Of a stretch of DNA of 64,000 bases, positions 27,251 to 35,798 are shown piece by piece (the first letter of the stretch is position 1; every line of letters begins with the position of its first letter). A program made the translations under genes and the position numbers. The DNA is taken from NCBI GenBank assembly GCA_041674745.1, contig JBAYVD010000004.1:62001-126000 (forward strand), read 5' to 3'. This stretch comes from UBA2040 sp041674745. GTDB taxonomy: Bacteria > Bacteroidota > Bacteroidia > Flavobacteriales_D > Crocinitomicaceae. Under the pieces are notes generated by a model. That model was not told the origin of the DNA and searched no databases. It saw only the letters and a list, made by a program, of their open reading frames with translations.

Positions 27251-27290
27251 TTTAAAAGTATTTACTTTGAAACTCAAAGCACTTTTAAAT
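27251..27290 (+). promoter_or_regulatory. Candidate operator site 1 (palindromes in front of the membrane protein/regulator operon)
   Basis: Bases 27264-27288 contain ACTTTGAA, three bases, CAAAG and ACTTTTAA. They agree with site 2 at 28222-28246 in 21 of 25 positions. A further perfect palindrome, AAAGTA-TT-TACTTT (27255-27268), overlaps its left end. It lies 9 bp before the ATG of the first gene. Confidence 0.55.
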
Positions 27291-27297
27291 AGTTGAA

Positions 27298-27918
27298 ATG
27301 GAAGAATCAAAACACCTCGAAAATCTCCAAGAAATTCGTTCCATTATGGAACGTTCAAGTCGCTTTCTATCGTTGAGTGGGTTGTCAGGGATTGTTGCGG
27401 GAATTACAGCTTTGGTTGGCGCTACCATAGCGTATTTCAGAATTGAAAGCTATTTTCAAACAGAAGGAGGGTCGTATCGCGAAATGCGTGATTTGGAATC
27501 AGATCTGCTTATAATAGCCGGGATTGTTTTGGTTGCCGCTTTAGGTTTTGCCTATTTTTTTACTGCCAGAAAAGCAAAGAAGGCAGGGGAAGTTGTTTGG
27601 AACAAAGCAGCCAAGAAGCTTATTGTAAATTTAGCTGTTCCACTTTGCACAGGTGGATTAGTGGTCCTAATTTTACTCGAAGATGGAAAAATTGGATACA
27701 TTGCACCCTTTACCTTGGTTTTTTACGGATTGGCCTGTATTAATGCGAGTAATCAAACTGTTCGAGATATCTATTATTTGGGTCTTACCAATGTTATTTT
27801 AGGGATTTTCGGATTAATTTTCATTGGCCAAGGCTTATTATTCTGGACATTAGGATTTGGTTTTGCGCACATTCTTTATGGAACTTTGATGTATTTCAAA
27901 TACGACAGAAAATCATGA
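27298..27918 (+). CDS. Multi-pass membrane protein of unknown function
   Basis: A 206-residue protein with a short charged N terminus (MEESKHLENLQEIRSIMERS) followed by about six hydrophobic segments, the first being SGIVAGITALVGATIAYF. No catalytic motif is visible. The last codons overlap the start of a winged-helix regulator by 4 bp, so they are coupled. Pairs of this kind are common in Bacteroidota, where the membrane protein may sense or be controlled with the regulator. Function unknown. Confidence 0.7.
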   Translation: MEESKHLENLQEIRSIMERSSRFLSLSGLSGIVAGITALVGATIAYFRIESYFQTEGGSYREMRDLESDLLIIAGIVLVAALGFAYFFTARKAKKAGEVVWNKAAKKLIVNLAVPLCTGGLVVLILLEDGKIGYIAPFTLVFYGLACINASNQTVRDIYYLGLTNVILGIFGLIFIGQGLLFWTLGFGFAHILYGTLMYFKYDRKS

Positions 27919-28205
27919 TAGAAGGGTTAAACAAACACTTCGAAAGTAGAGTTCGGCTTGGCGTGATGGCCTTGTTGAGCATTCACGAACGAGTGGAGTT
28001 CAATACATTCAAAGAAGATTTGGGTTTGACAGATGGTAATTTGGCTAGTCATCTTTCAGCTTTGGAAAAAAATGAATACATCTTGGTGCAAAAAGACTTT
28101 GTTGGTCGAAAACCAAGGACACAATACCAAATTACAAAATTGGGTCGTGTGGAATTTGATAAACACCTGAACGCGCTTGAAATTTTGCTAAACCAGTCTA
28201 AATAA
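27915..28205 (+). CDS. Winged-helix transcriptional regulator (MarR/PadR-like)
   Basis: A 96-residue DNA-binding protein made of a single winged-helix domain: VRLGVMALLSIHERVEFNTF, then LGLTDGNLASHLSALEKNEY (recognition helix) and the wing VGRKPRTQYQITKLGR. No ligand-binding extension. It overlaps the membrane protein gene by 4 bp. The shared palindrome in front of this operon and of the next gene is a likely binding site, giving autoregulation and control of the neighbour. Confidence 0.85.
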   Translation: MIEGLNKHFESRVRLGVMALLSIHERVEFNTFKEDLGLTDGNLASHLSALEKNEYILVQKDFVGRKPRTQYQITKLGRVEFDKHLNALEILLNQSK

Positions 28206-28221
28206 AAAAATTTGCCCTTTA

Positions 28222-28246
28222 ACTTTGAATTACAAAGTACTTTTAA
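28222..28246 (+). promoter_or_regulatory. Candidate operator site 2 (in front of the DUF4173-like gene)
   Basis: ACTTTG, 5 bases, CAAAGT is a perfect inverted repeat, followed by ACTTTTAA; AAAGTACTTT inside it is also self-complementary. It matches site 1 in 21 of 25 positions and lies 17 bp before the ATG. Confidence 0.55.
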
Positions 28247-28263
28247 TTTAATATATAAAAAAT

Positions 28264-29817
28264 ATGAAAACCATCAATCTTGTTGCTTTAGTGTTTGGAG
28301 CGTTTGCCTTTCATTTTATTTTCTGGGGAGAAGATCTCGGATTAAATTGTGCGCTTTTAAGTTTATTCAGTATTCTTATCAACTATTCCAATTCACCTAT
28401 AATTTTTGGAAAAAGGACTGTTCAGATTGTAATGGCTGGACATTTGATTTCGCTAATTTTCTTTCTTTATCATCACAGTTTGATAAGTGAAATAGCGGCA
28501 ATAATCACCTGGGTTGTTATGATCGGATTCTTTCAATATTCTGACTTGAGAACCACTCATCGAGCTTTGCTTTCGGGATTTATTAATTTCTTTCGAATGC
28601 CACCTGTTCTTTCTGGATTTAAATTGGAGAAGCAGGAGTTTAGTTCATTCCGATTCGAGCGAGAAGTAAAAATCATACTTGTTCCCTTGGTCGGTTTGTT
28701 GGTTTTCTATTTAATTTTCCGTGAGGCAAACAATGTATTTCGCAGTATTTCGGATCAATTTTGGCACGATGTTCAATGGTTTTTTATGACTCTATTTTCT
28801 AAAATATCGCTACCAAGAATCACTTTCTTTGTCTTCGGTTTTTTACTTTGCAGTTGGTTTATTTACCAAGTGACCTATGGATTTTTCTCCGAAAAGGAAA
28901 AAAACAAAACGGATGGATTGTTTCGTATTAGAAAAAGAATATCACCCACTTCGATAAAGGCTTATGGCAACAAACCGGGTTTGGGAACGGATTTGAAAGT
29001 TGAAAATCGGACTGGAGTCATCATGATGGCTATGATTGGTATTTTACTGGTTTTTATCAATATTTTGGACATAATATATGTGTGGTTTGGCTATGATTTC
29101 AATCCAGAAACAAATTTTTCAGCAGACGTACACAAAGGATTGAACTTATTGATATTCAGTATTTTTCTTTCCATTTTTACCATGATTTATTATTTTCGGA
29201 AAAACCAGAATTTCTATTCAAATAATGCTCGATTGAAAAAAACCGCTTATTTCTGGATCATTCAAAATTTCATTTTAATTGTTTCGGTTGTATTTCGAAA
29301 CATTCATTACATTCAATACCAGGGATTAACCCACAAGAGAATTGGTGTATTTTTGTTTTTGTTGATTGTGAGTATTGGATTGGTTAGTCTTTATAGGAAA
29401 ATTGCAGAGAAGAAATCTTTCTTTTACATGTCTCGAGTAAATTCATGGTCGGTTTACGGCTTGCTGGTTTTCTTAGCGTGCTTCAATTGGGACATGATCA
29501 TTTTTAATTACAATTTCAATCATCGATCTTCCATTGAATTTGATCGTTACTACACGCTAGATTATTTATCCGACGAGGCAATTTTGAAAATGAAATTTTT
29601 GGAAAGCGAATTGAATATCGACAATGATTTAAATGAAATAGAGAATTACCAGCAGTATAGAAGAAATACTTTGGAAGACAGGATACAGCTTATTAAATGG
29701 CAATTAGTTCATGACAAAACCTCCTTTTTCTCCTGGAATTATAGAAAATACCGTCTCCGAAAATTATTTCCGAGCCAATTGGATGCACAGAATTATTTGA
29801 TCAACGAACCAAATTAA
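28264..29817 (+). CDS. Multi-pass membrane protein, DUF4173/DUF4153-like
   Basis: A 517-residue protein. About ten or more hydrophobic segments fill residues 1-400, with the conserved-looking stretch RTTHRALLSGFINFFRMP near residue 100. The C-terminal 110 residues are soluble, rich in Tyr, Asp and Glu, and end in YRKYRLRKLFPSQ. The plan fits the DUF4173 family. No biochemical role is known to me. Its upstream region carries the same motif as the regulator operon, so it is probably co-regulated. Its stop lies inside the end of the convergent CHU_C gene (17-bp overlap). Confidence 0.65.
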   Translation: MKTINLVALVFGAFAFHFIFWGEDLGLNCALLSLFSILINYSNSPIIFGKRTVQIVMAGHLISLIFFLYHHSLISEIAAIITWVVMIGFFQYSDLRTTHRALLSGFINFFRMPPVLSGFKLEKQEFSSFRFEREVKIILVPLVGLLVFYLIFREANNVFRSISDQFWHDVQWFFMTLFSKISLPRITFFVFGFLLCSWFIYQVTYGFFSEKEKNKTDGLFRIRKRISPTSIKAYGNKPGLGTDLKVENRTGVIMMAMIGILLVFINILDIIYVWFGYDFNPETNFSADVHKGLNLLIFSIFLSIFTMIYYFRKNQNFYSNNARLKKTAYFWIIQNFILIVSVVFRNIHYIQYQGLTHKRIGVFLFLLIVSIGLVSLYRKIAEKKSFFYMSRVNSWSVYGLLVFLACFNWDMIIFNYNFNHRSSIEFDRYYTLDYLSDEAILKMKFLESELNIDNDLNEIENYQQYRRNTLEDRIQLIKWQLVHDKTSFFSWNYRKYRLRKLFPSQLDAQNYLINEPN

Positions 29818-32218
29818 CATGTCCGTGCAAAGTCCGTTTGTCATCATTTCCAGCGTTGGTGGTATAACGCACTAAATAAGTATATATTCCCTCAGGACAA
29901 AGTGTGCCATTGTATGTTCCGTCCCATTGTTGATTGATATCTGAGGATTTGAAAACCAATTCGCCCCAACGGTTGAATAGTTGAATTTCGAATTTGCCTA
30001 GATTATCTCCAGTTGTTCTTAAATATTGGTTGTGTTCATCACCGTTTGGAGTGAAAGTATTTGGAATATAAACTGTGGAATAACAATCGTCGCCAATTGT
30101 AATTGTCTGGTCATCTGTATATTCACATCCATTATTATCTTGAACGGTTAAGGTAAACGTCCCTGCATAGTTCACGTCAATTTGCGGTAAATTTGAGCCG
30201 TTGCTCCATTGGTAGAAAGCAAAATTTGCATTCCCAATTAAGGTTGCGGGTTTTTGTGGGCAAATGGTGTCGTCTGGACCAAGAAAGAAATCGACTACAG
30301 GATAGACGGTAATGAAAATATCGTCGGTATTTTGACAATTGTTGGCGTCCGTGCCAATGACTGTGTATGTTGCGGAAAGTGTGGGAGCAAACGCAACTCC
30401 GTCGACTATTCCATTGTCCCAATTGTAACTCACGGCTCCAGCTCCCGAAAGAGTGTTAAATTCACCAAGACAAACGGCTAGCATTGTTGCGTTTGCAACG
30501 ACGTTTGGCAATGGTAAAACGGTTATTAAAATGGAGGTTGTGTCCACACAGCCAAAGGCATTTGTTCCAATGACAGTGAATGTTGTGCTAGAATTTAGAG
30601 TAAAACTATTATTGTTCGTTACGCCATTGTCCCATACATAAGTAGTGGCGCCTGAACCTGAGAGGGTAATATTTTCGCCTGCACAGAAATTATTGTTGGT
30701 TGTATTTGCCCCAACCGTTGGGCTAGGATTTACTGTAATGGTAACGCTTGCTGTATCTCCGCAGCCATTCAAATCCATTCCTATAACAGTATACATCGTT
30801 GTTGAATTCGGCCCGATACTATCTCCATCGGTAACACTATTGTCCCAAACATAGGAATTTGCTCCAGACCCTGTTAGTTGTGTAAACTCATTGTCGCAAA
30901 TTGTAGATTCTGATGCATTTGCAATAACAATAGGTTGAGGATTCACAACAACCGTAATGCTATCAACGTTTTGACAATTGTTGGCATCCGTGCCAATAAC
31001 CGTGTATGTAGTGGTAGCTAATGGATTCATGCTTGCATTGTCCAATGCGCCATTATTCCAAATATAACTTGTAGCACCTGTTCCAAATACCGTGGTTGGG
31101 AAATAGATGCATATGATTGTGTCAAGCGAATTCGCAACTACTTCAGGCAATTGGTTTACAACAATTTCGATACTTGCTGTATCCCAACAATTGAAGCCAT
31201 TCAAACCGAGAACTTGGTATGTTGTCGTTACAGTGGGATAAAAAGGATCATTATCAGTCACGGCGTTGTCCCAAATATAGGTTGTAGCACCAGCTCCATT
31301 CAAAATTACGGAGTCGCCAACACAAAGCACGCCAACAGAAGAATTGGCAGTAACAATTGGATTTGGATTCACAGTAACGGTAATTGAATCTATGTTTTGG
31401 CATCCATTTGCATGGGTTCCAATCACCGTGAAAGTGGTTGTCGTTGAAGGGCTTATGGAATCGGTATTCATTGCACCATTGTTCCAAACGTAGGTGGCTG
31501 CAGTTCCAGACCCAAATAAGAAGGTGGAATCGTTGGCACAAATAGTCGAAGCACTCGCATTCGCTACAACCGTTGGAAGTGGATTCACGGTGACGGTAAA
31601 TGTCGATCCGCTAGTTCCTCCACAACAATTTAAAAAGTTGGTTGTGCCAATAATTGAATACGTGGTGGTTACGGTCGGGCTTTCATAGAAACTATCTCCG
31701 TCTAGAGCGTTGGGCAAGGTGAAGGTGGAAGTTCCATCAGTATATTGAATATTGACAGGTCCTGCCGCGCCACTGATATGAACAGTAATTTGGGTTGAAT
31801 CGCCTTCGCAGATTATATTGTTTCCAGAAAAGGTAGCTCCAAGTGCATTGTAGGCAAGTGTGATATAGGCAGTGGAATTCACGGCTATTTCAGCTGTGGA
31901 AATCCCACTAATATTAACGTAACCATTTGAATAAGTAAATGTTAAACTACCACTTGGCGGAACAATTGTGGCATTTGTAAAGTCCCCGTCAGTATCGATC
32001 AAAAGGCTAAAATTAGCGACATTCACCACTCCGACTGGTCCTCCAGAAAATGCACAAGTATCCAATTTGATATCCATATTGAAAACTTGATTAAAATTTG
32101 TATTCGTAACTTTCCATTCCTTTGCGATTCTGGATTGAATACTAGCGGGAGCTTCGGCATTGGATGAAACACTACCACAACCTGATGCTGTATTTTGACC
32201 GAACATTAAATACGCCAA
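29801..32218 (-). CDS. C-terminal fragment with Ig-like repeats and CHU_C domain
   Basis: Starting from the first ATG after the internal stop, 805 residues remain open. They hold the end of the N-terminal module, six repeats of about 71 residues and a seventh divergent one, and a gliding-associated C-terminal domain (YIPNTFTPNGDEHN, FNRWGELVFKS, WDGTYNG, GIYTYLVRY) of the type B sorting class. This fragment has no signal peptide, so it could not be exported if made from its own start. Confidence 0.6.
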   Translation of the reverse strand: MAYLMFGQNTASGCGSVSSNAEAPASIQSRIAKEWKVTNTNFNQVFNMDIKLDTCAFSGGPVGVVNVANFSLLIDTDGDFTNATIVPPSGSLTFTYSNGYVNISGISTAEIAVNSTAYITLAYNALGATFSGNNIICEGDSTQITVHISGAAGPVNIQYTDGTSTFTLPNALDGDSFYESPTVTTTYSIIGTTNFLNCCGGTSGSTFTVTVNPLPTVVANASASTICANDSTFLFGSGTAATYVWNNGAMNTDSISPSTTTTFTVIGTHANGCQNIDSITVTVNPNPIVTANSSVGVLCVGDSVILNGAGATTYIWDNAVTDNDPFYPTVTTTYQVLGLNGFNCWDTASIEIVVNQLPEVVANSLDTIICIYFPTTVFGTGATSYIWNNGALDNASMNPLATTTYTVIGTDANNCQNVDSITVVVNPQPIVIANASESTICDNEFTQLTGSGANSYVWDNSVTDGDSIGPNSTTMYTVIGMDLNGCGDTASVTITVNPSPTVGANTTNNNFCAGENITLSGSGATTYVWDNGVTNNNSFTLNSSTTFTVIGTNAFGCVDTTSILITVLPLPNVVANATMLAVCLGEFNTLSGAGAVSYNWDNGIVDGVAFAPTLSATYTVIGTDANNCQNTDDIFITVYPVVDFFLGPDDTICPQKPATLIGNANFAFYQWSNGSNLPQIDVNYAGTFTLTVQDNNGCEYTDDQTITIGDDCYSTVYIPNTFTPNGDEHNQYLRTTGDNLGKFEIQLFNRWGELVFKSSDINQQWDGTYNGTLCPEGIYTYLVRYTTNAGNDDKRTLHGHVNLVR
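30308..31585 (-). repeat. Six tandem Ig-like repeats of about 71 residues
   Basis: Each unit runs NPxPxVxANxS, two Cys, GxGAxxYxWxNG, TTYTVIGTDANxC, xSITVTV. Two Cys per unit suggest a disulfide in each. Units differ in sequence, so this is an old protein-level repeat rather than a recent DNA duplication. Confidence 0.85.
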
Positions 32219-32386
32219 GTCGTTGTTAAAAACACCCGAATTTGCGTCATTGGAACTTGCTAAATTGGAAAGATAGACTCGGTAATTATCGTTAAAAGCA
32301 TGGGATTGTTTTTGAAGTAAAGATTGTGCATCATCTCTTCCAATTCCGATTACGTTGTTGTGAAAGGCAGGATTTACGCTGGCATC

Positions 32387-33238
32387 CTAAATGGTTGTGC
32401 TGTTTGTGGCAACATAATCTCCCTGCGTACCTCCGCCCGTATTGCCAAGAGTTACACCATATTTTATCGCCAAATAGGTATGTACTTTGCTTATTTCAAG
32501 AGCGGTCAAATCTCGATTGTAGAAGATAAACTCGTGCAAATAGCCATTGTAAGGTGAAGTTCCGTTTCCTGGGAAAAAGCCAAAATAGAGTCCTGCTGTC
32601 CCAGACGATTGGGAAGCAATTCCAGCAGGAAATGTAACTCCACGTTCAAATGCTGTCAATGATGTAGCAGAACTTCTGTTGCCCTTGTATGAAATGATGT
32701 TGGGCACGAATTCTTCTGACCAATCTCGTGAAGCATTTGTACTATTGGACGAAGAAAGTCCCACGGCCAAACGGCCAGACATTCCTAAATTTCGAAATTG
32801 AATGGCATGAGGTGTTTGGTTGTACAGCATCATGTGGTTATTCACCGTGCCAGCATTGGGGAAATAGTAGGCACAGAAAAACGTCCCTTGAGCGGAAGTT
32901 GAATTGTTTTGCAACAAACTCATTGTTCCTGTATTTTGCAAACCTTGCAAATTCGTCAGAGTATTGCCAGAAAAATAGAGTGTTTTATTATAATTGGAAA
33001 TATTTCCAACAGGAGTATTGGTGGCTTGCGGGTACGGTGCTGAAGGATCTGAAACAGTAATTCCACCAACGGATGATAAAGTTGTTGACCACGTTGAAAC
33101 ATTTCCCAATGGAAGCGCATCAGGTTTGAACCATGCAGTTAAGTTTGGTGTCCCAAGATTCCCGGGATTTTGACCAAATACGCAAGCCGAATTCAACAGG
33201 AATACAAAAGCAACAAGGCTTTGTGTGAAATTTCTCAT
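32387..33238 (-). CDS. N-terminal fragment with signal peptide and LamG-like domain
   Basis: A 283-residue open part (289 from an earlier in-frame ATG). A signal peptide (MRNFTQSLVAFVFLLNSACVFGQ region) is followed by a concanavalin/LamG-like beta-sandwich: LTAWFKPDALPLGNVSTW, FFCAYYFPNAG, YNGYLHEFIFYNRDLTALE and IAKYGVTL-type end. It stops at TAG, so any product would be exported to the periplasm but lack the sorting tail. Confidence 0.7.
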   Translation of the reverse strand: MRNFTQSLVAFVFLLNSACVFGQNPGNLGTPNLTAWFKPDALPLGNVSTWSTTLSSVGGITVSDPSAPYPQATNTPVGNISNYNKTLYFSGNTLTNLQGLQNTGTMSLLQNNSTSAQGTFFCAYYFPNAGTVNNHMMLYNQTPHAIQFRNLGMSGRLAVGLSSSNSTNASRDWSEEFVPNIISYKGNRSSATSLTAFERGVTFPAGIASQSSGTAGLYFGFFPGNGTSPYNGYLHEFIFYNRDLTALEISKVHTYLAIKYGVTLGNTGGGTQGDYVATNSTTI

Positions 33239-33257
33239 AGTTCTGACTTCAAGCAAT

Positions 33258-33265
33258 CAAATGTA
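33258..33265 (-). promoter_or_regulatory. Candidate -7 element of the interrupted Ig-repeat gene
   Basis: TACATTTG on the minus strand, 19 bp before the ATG; intact promoter-like sequence in spite of the broken frame. Confidence 0.45.
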
Positions 33266-33384
33266 GGATTTTCTGCTAACATTTCCACTGTTAAGTTTCT
33301 AACAAACCTTGTCTTTTCTCGCTTGTTAAGCAAATTATCAAAATAACAGAAGTGCGTTAAATTTTCAAATTCCAGTATTGTTAT

Positions 33385-35175
33385 TTACAATTCCCAAACA
33401 CTTTTATAGGCTCCAATTTTTTCAACATACTCCAAAAAAGAACCGTAAAATGAGTCGGTACCCAAGGTGGCGCTGTCACCGACTATCACTAATTTCTCTT
33501 TTGCACGAGTCATGGCTACATTCATCCGGCGGTAATCTTTCAAGAAGCCAATCACTTGATCTACGTTGCTTCTTACGAGTGAAATCAATACAATATCTTT
33601 TTCTTGACCTTGGTAACTGTCGATGGTGGAAATACGGATTTTAGCATCCAGTGTTTCACGTAAATAAGCCACTTGTCCCGAATAAGGCGAAAGAACGACG
33701 ATTTTGCTCGGTTCCAGTTGCTCCATTTCAATAATTTTACCAATGGCTTCTGCTTCTCCTGTGTTTTTTAAGCTCATTCCTTCATCGCGTTGTTGTTCGT
33801 CATAACCAGCGCCCGCGGTATCGTAAAATTCAATGGCATTGGGCGAAGCCGCTTTGAAAGATTCTAAACGATTTTCATAGAAATACTGACTGGAGAAATC
33901 AGCTATGTTTTTAGGCATTCGATATTGTAAAGGCAAGAAGTAAACAGGATAATTGGCTTCTATGCAGCGCTCTAAAATAGATTTATTCAAACCTAATTCA
34001 CTTGCTTTTTGGGAAAGTATGGTGGGTGGCAATTGAAATGGATCGCCTGCTAAAATGATTTTTTGAGCGAATGGGAAAATCGCCCAGGCCAATGGTTCCA
34101 AACATTGGGCAGCCTCATCAATGACCAAAACATCAAAGTGATTGTAATCGAAACTTTGGTCGACAATGGCAACTGGTGTTCCCAAAACGACTTGAGCTTT
34201 GTCGAACCATGTTTCTTCGGTGTCATGTTTCATTCGTTTGATTTGGTTGCGAATGTTATTTACTTCCTTGAAAAGTAGAGAACGCTGTTCTCGTTCGGCT
34301 TTGCCAAAATTTCGCTTGTAGGAATGGGCCATTTTCCGCAATTGTTCCGCTTGAATTTTTAATTTTTTCAAGGTTTTCAAATCGGAACTGTTTTGCCATT
34401 TTCCTTCCGGAGTGAGCGGAAAAACGTCTTCTCGAACCTTCACAGAGTTCCCAATTCGCAATACGTTGAATTCTTTGGGAAGTAAACTCGCCACGTGGTC
34501 AACTGCTGTATTGCTGGGAGCAGAAACCAACACTTTTTTTCCAGCTTTTACCCATTGATGAATCGCTTCAACCAAGGTAGTCGTTTTTCCCGTTCCGGGA
34601 GGGCCGTGCACAATTCCCAATTCAGCTTGTGAAAGCAGTTGAGTTACCGCATTTTTTTGACCCTCATTTAAGTTTTGATTTTGCCAATTGGAGATTTCTA
34701 GGCTTTCACATGTTTGAATCGTTTGAATGGAAGAAGCGTTTTCTTTGGTTTCTTTTTCCAACGCCTTTCGCATAATGGTCAACGTTCGAATGTCAGGTGC
34801 TAATTTTATACCGGTATCGCCGTCTTCCAACCAATCTGGAAAATCGGGCGCGAAAAGTCGGATTTCTCCTTTCTTTCCATCCAATTGCAACAATATTCCT
34901 TTGATGCTTTCTTCACCTGGACAGAAAATTTCAATAGGACTGGAATCCCGAAAATGATTGCTTTCAAATGGAAATGGATAGTGAAAAGAGACTTCAGGGT
35001 AATCCGCAAAACCAAAACTTTTTCGATTGATTTTAATTGGGTGCATCGCTAGCCCTGAGCGTTTCAATTCCTTTAAACTTTGTCCATTTTCAAAAGAATA
35101 ACGACGGGTTTCTTCCTTTTCCTCTTCCTCCAAGGCCAAGAAAAGTTTTGGGAAATAATTTTCAAATTCGAGCAT
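33385..35175 (-). CDS. SF1B DNA/RNA helicase, UPF1/IGHMBP2-like
   Basis: A 596-residue ATP-dependent helicase. The N-terminal 160 residues resemble the beta-barrel region of IGHMBP2-type enzymes. Motor motifs follow: Walker A GPPGTGKTTT (191-200), Ia APSNTAVDHV, Walker B DVLVIDEAAQ, III AGDPFQLPPT, IV PLQYRMP, V STIDSYQGQEKD and VI NVAMTRAKEKLVIVGD. All motor residues are present. Role in nucleic-acid repair or RNA metabolism is inferred from the family. Confidence 0.9.
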   Translation of the reverse strand: MLEFENYFPKLFLALEEEEKEETRRYSFENGQSLKELKRSGLAMHPIKINRKSFGFADYPEVSFHYPFPFESNHFRDSSPIEIFCPGEESIKGILLQLDGKKGEIRLFAPDFPDWLEDGDTGIKLAPDIRTLTIMRKALEKETKENASSIQTIQTCESLEISNWQNQNLNEGQKNAVTQLLSQAELGIVHGPPGTGKTTTLVEAIHQWVKAGKKVLVSAPSNTAVDHVASLLPKEFNVLRIGNSVKVREDVFPLTPEGKWQNSSDLKTLKKLKIQAEQLRKMAHSYKRNFGKAEREQRSLLFKEVNNIRNQIKRMKHDTEETWFDKAQVVLGTPVAIVDQSFDYNHFDVLVIDEAAQCLEPLAWAIFPFAQKIILAGDPFQLPPTILSQKASELGLNKSILERCIEANYPVYFLPLQYRMPKNIADFSSQYFYENRLESFKAASPNAIEFYDTAGAGYDEQQRDEGMSLKNTGEAEAIGKIIEMEQLEPSKIVVLSPYSGQVAYLRETLDAKIRISTIDSYQGQEKDIVLISLVRSNVDQVIGFLKDYRRMNVAMTRAKEKLVIVGDSATLGTDSFYGSFLEYVEKIGAYKSVWEL

Positions 35176-35285
35176 GATGCAAAAATAGGATTTATCAGCT
35201 TGTGTTTAGGAGGTAAGAAATAATTAGGATGGAGAAATTTAAATCTCATTGAAAAAAAGTACCTTCAACCCATAAAAATAACATT

Positions 35286-35729
35286 ATGGAAGAAGTTCAG
35301 AAAAAAAGTGGGTTTAAAAAGTACTTGATCTTGTTTTCACTTAGTTTGCTATTGGTCCTTTCTGGTTGGATGTATTTCCGCTATTGGTTTGTTTACAGCG
35401 AAGGAACACGCGTTGGTATTCTCTACAAATTTTCAAGAAAGGGAACGATTTTCAAAACCTATGAAGGTGAAATGTTGTTGCCGGGTGTTGGAAATAAAAA
35501 AGCAATTGTAGGTGGAACGACGACGAATAATTTTCTTTTTTCGGTGGATGATGAAGAGTTGGCTAAAAAACTGATGACGTTGCAAGGAATGGAGCTGGAG
35601 CTGCATTACCAAAATTACAACAACGCTCTGCCTTGGCGAGGAGACAACTATGACAAAGAAGACGGACAGTATGTGGTGGATAAGATGATTCAAATCAAGA
35701 ACAAAACACCGAATGGATATGGTTTATAA
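35286..35729 (+). CDS. Conserved Bacteroidota membrane-anchored hypothetical protein
   Basis: A 147-residue protein with one N-terminal membrane helix (about residues 13-31) and a small extracytoplasmic domain starting SEGTRVGILYKFSRKGTIFKTYEGE. I recall similar Bacteroidota proteins labelled 6-phosphogluconate dehydrogenase, which cannot be right at this size and without a Rossmann fold. Function unknown. Single gene with a strong terminator. Confidence 0.75.
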   Translation: MEEVQKKSGFKKYLILFSLSLLLVLSGWMYFRYWFVYSEGTRVGILYKFSRKGTIFKTYEGEMLLPGVGNKKAIVGGTTTNNFLFSVDDEELAKKLMTLQGMELELHYQNYNNALPWRGDNYDKEDGQYVVDKMIQIKNKTPNGYGL

Positions 35730-35746
35730 CCGTAAATGATTTCAAT

Positions 35747-35781
35747 AAAAAAGGCGAATCTCTATGGGATTCGCCTTTTTT
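35747..35781. terminator. Strong bidirectional terminator
   Basis: AAGGCGAATC and GATTCGCCTT form a perfect stem with a 7-base loop, extended by an A-run and a T-run. It serves the convergent genes on both sides. Confidence 0.92.
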
Positions 35782-35798
35782 ATTGCTTTTAATTTGTT

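Larger units (their letters stand above)
29801..33238 (-). pseudogene. Giant T9SS-secreted Ig-repeat protein, interrupted by one in-frame TAG
   Basis: Both parts lie in one frame and together would encode about 1145 residues: signal peptide, LamG-like N-terminal domain, a GIGRDD/QKQS module, six Ig-like repeats and a CHU_C tail. The frame is broken only by TAG at 32387-32389. The paralog at 48718-51930 has TGG (Trp) at the aligned position in TTIWDASVNP, where this gene reads TTI-stop-DASVNP. A single G-to-A change explains it. No frameshift and no other stop is seen, so the inactivation would be recent, or the base may be a sequencing error. Without the stop it would be a secreted, surface-attached protein. 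Confidence 0.85.

Noticed and set aside
30308..31585. Regular repeats as a possible CRISPR array
   Set aside because: The repeats are about 213 bases, coding, in frame and divergent at DNA level.
32387..32389. TAG read as pyrrolysine or programmed recoding
   Set aside because: The paralog has Trp, one base change explains it, and no recoding structure or pyl gene is visible.
35286..35729. 6-phosphogluconate dehydrogenase label for the small membrane protein
   Set aside because: Only 147 residues, a membrane anchor and no Rossmann motif.
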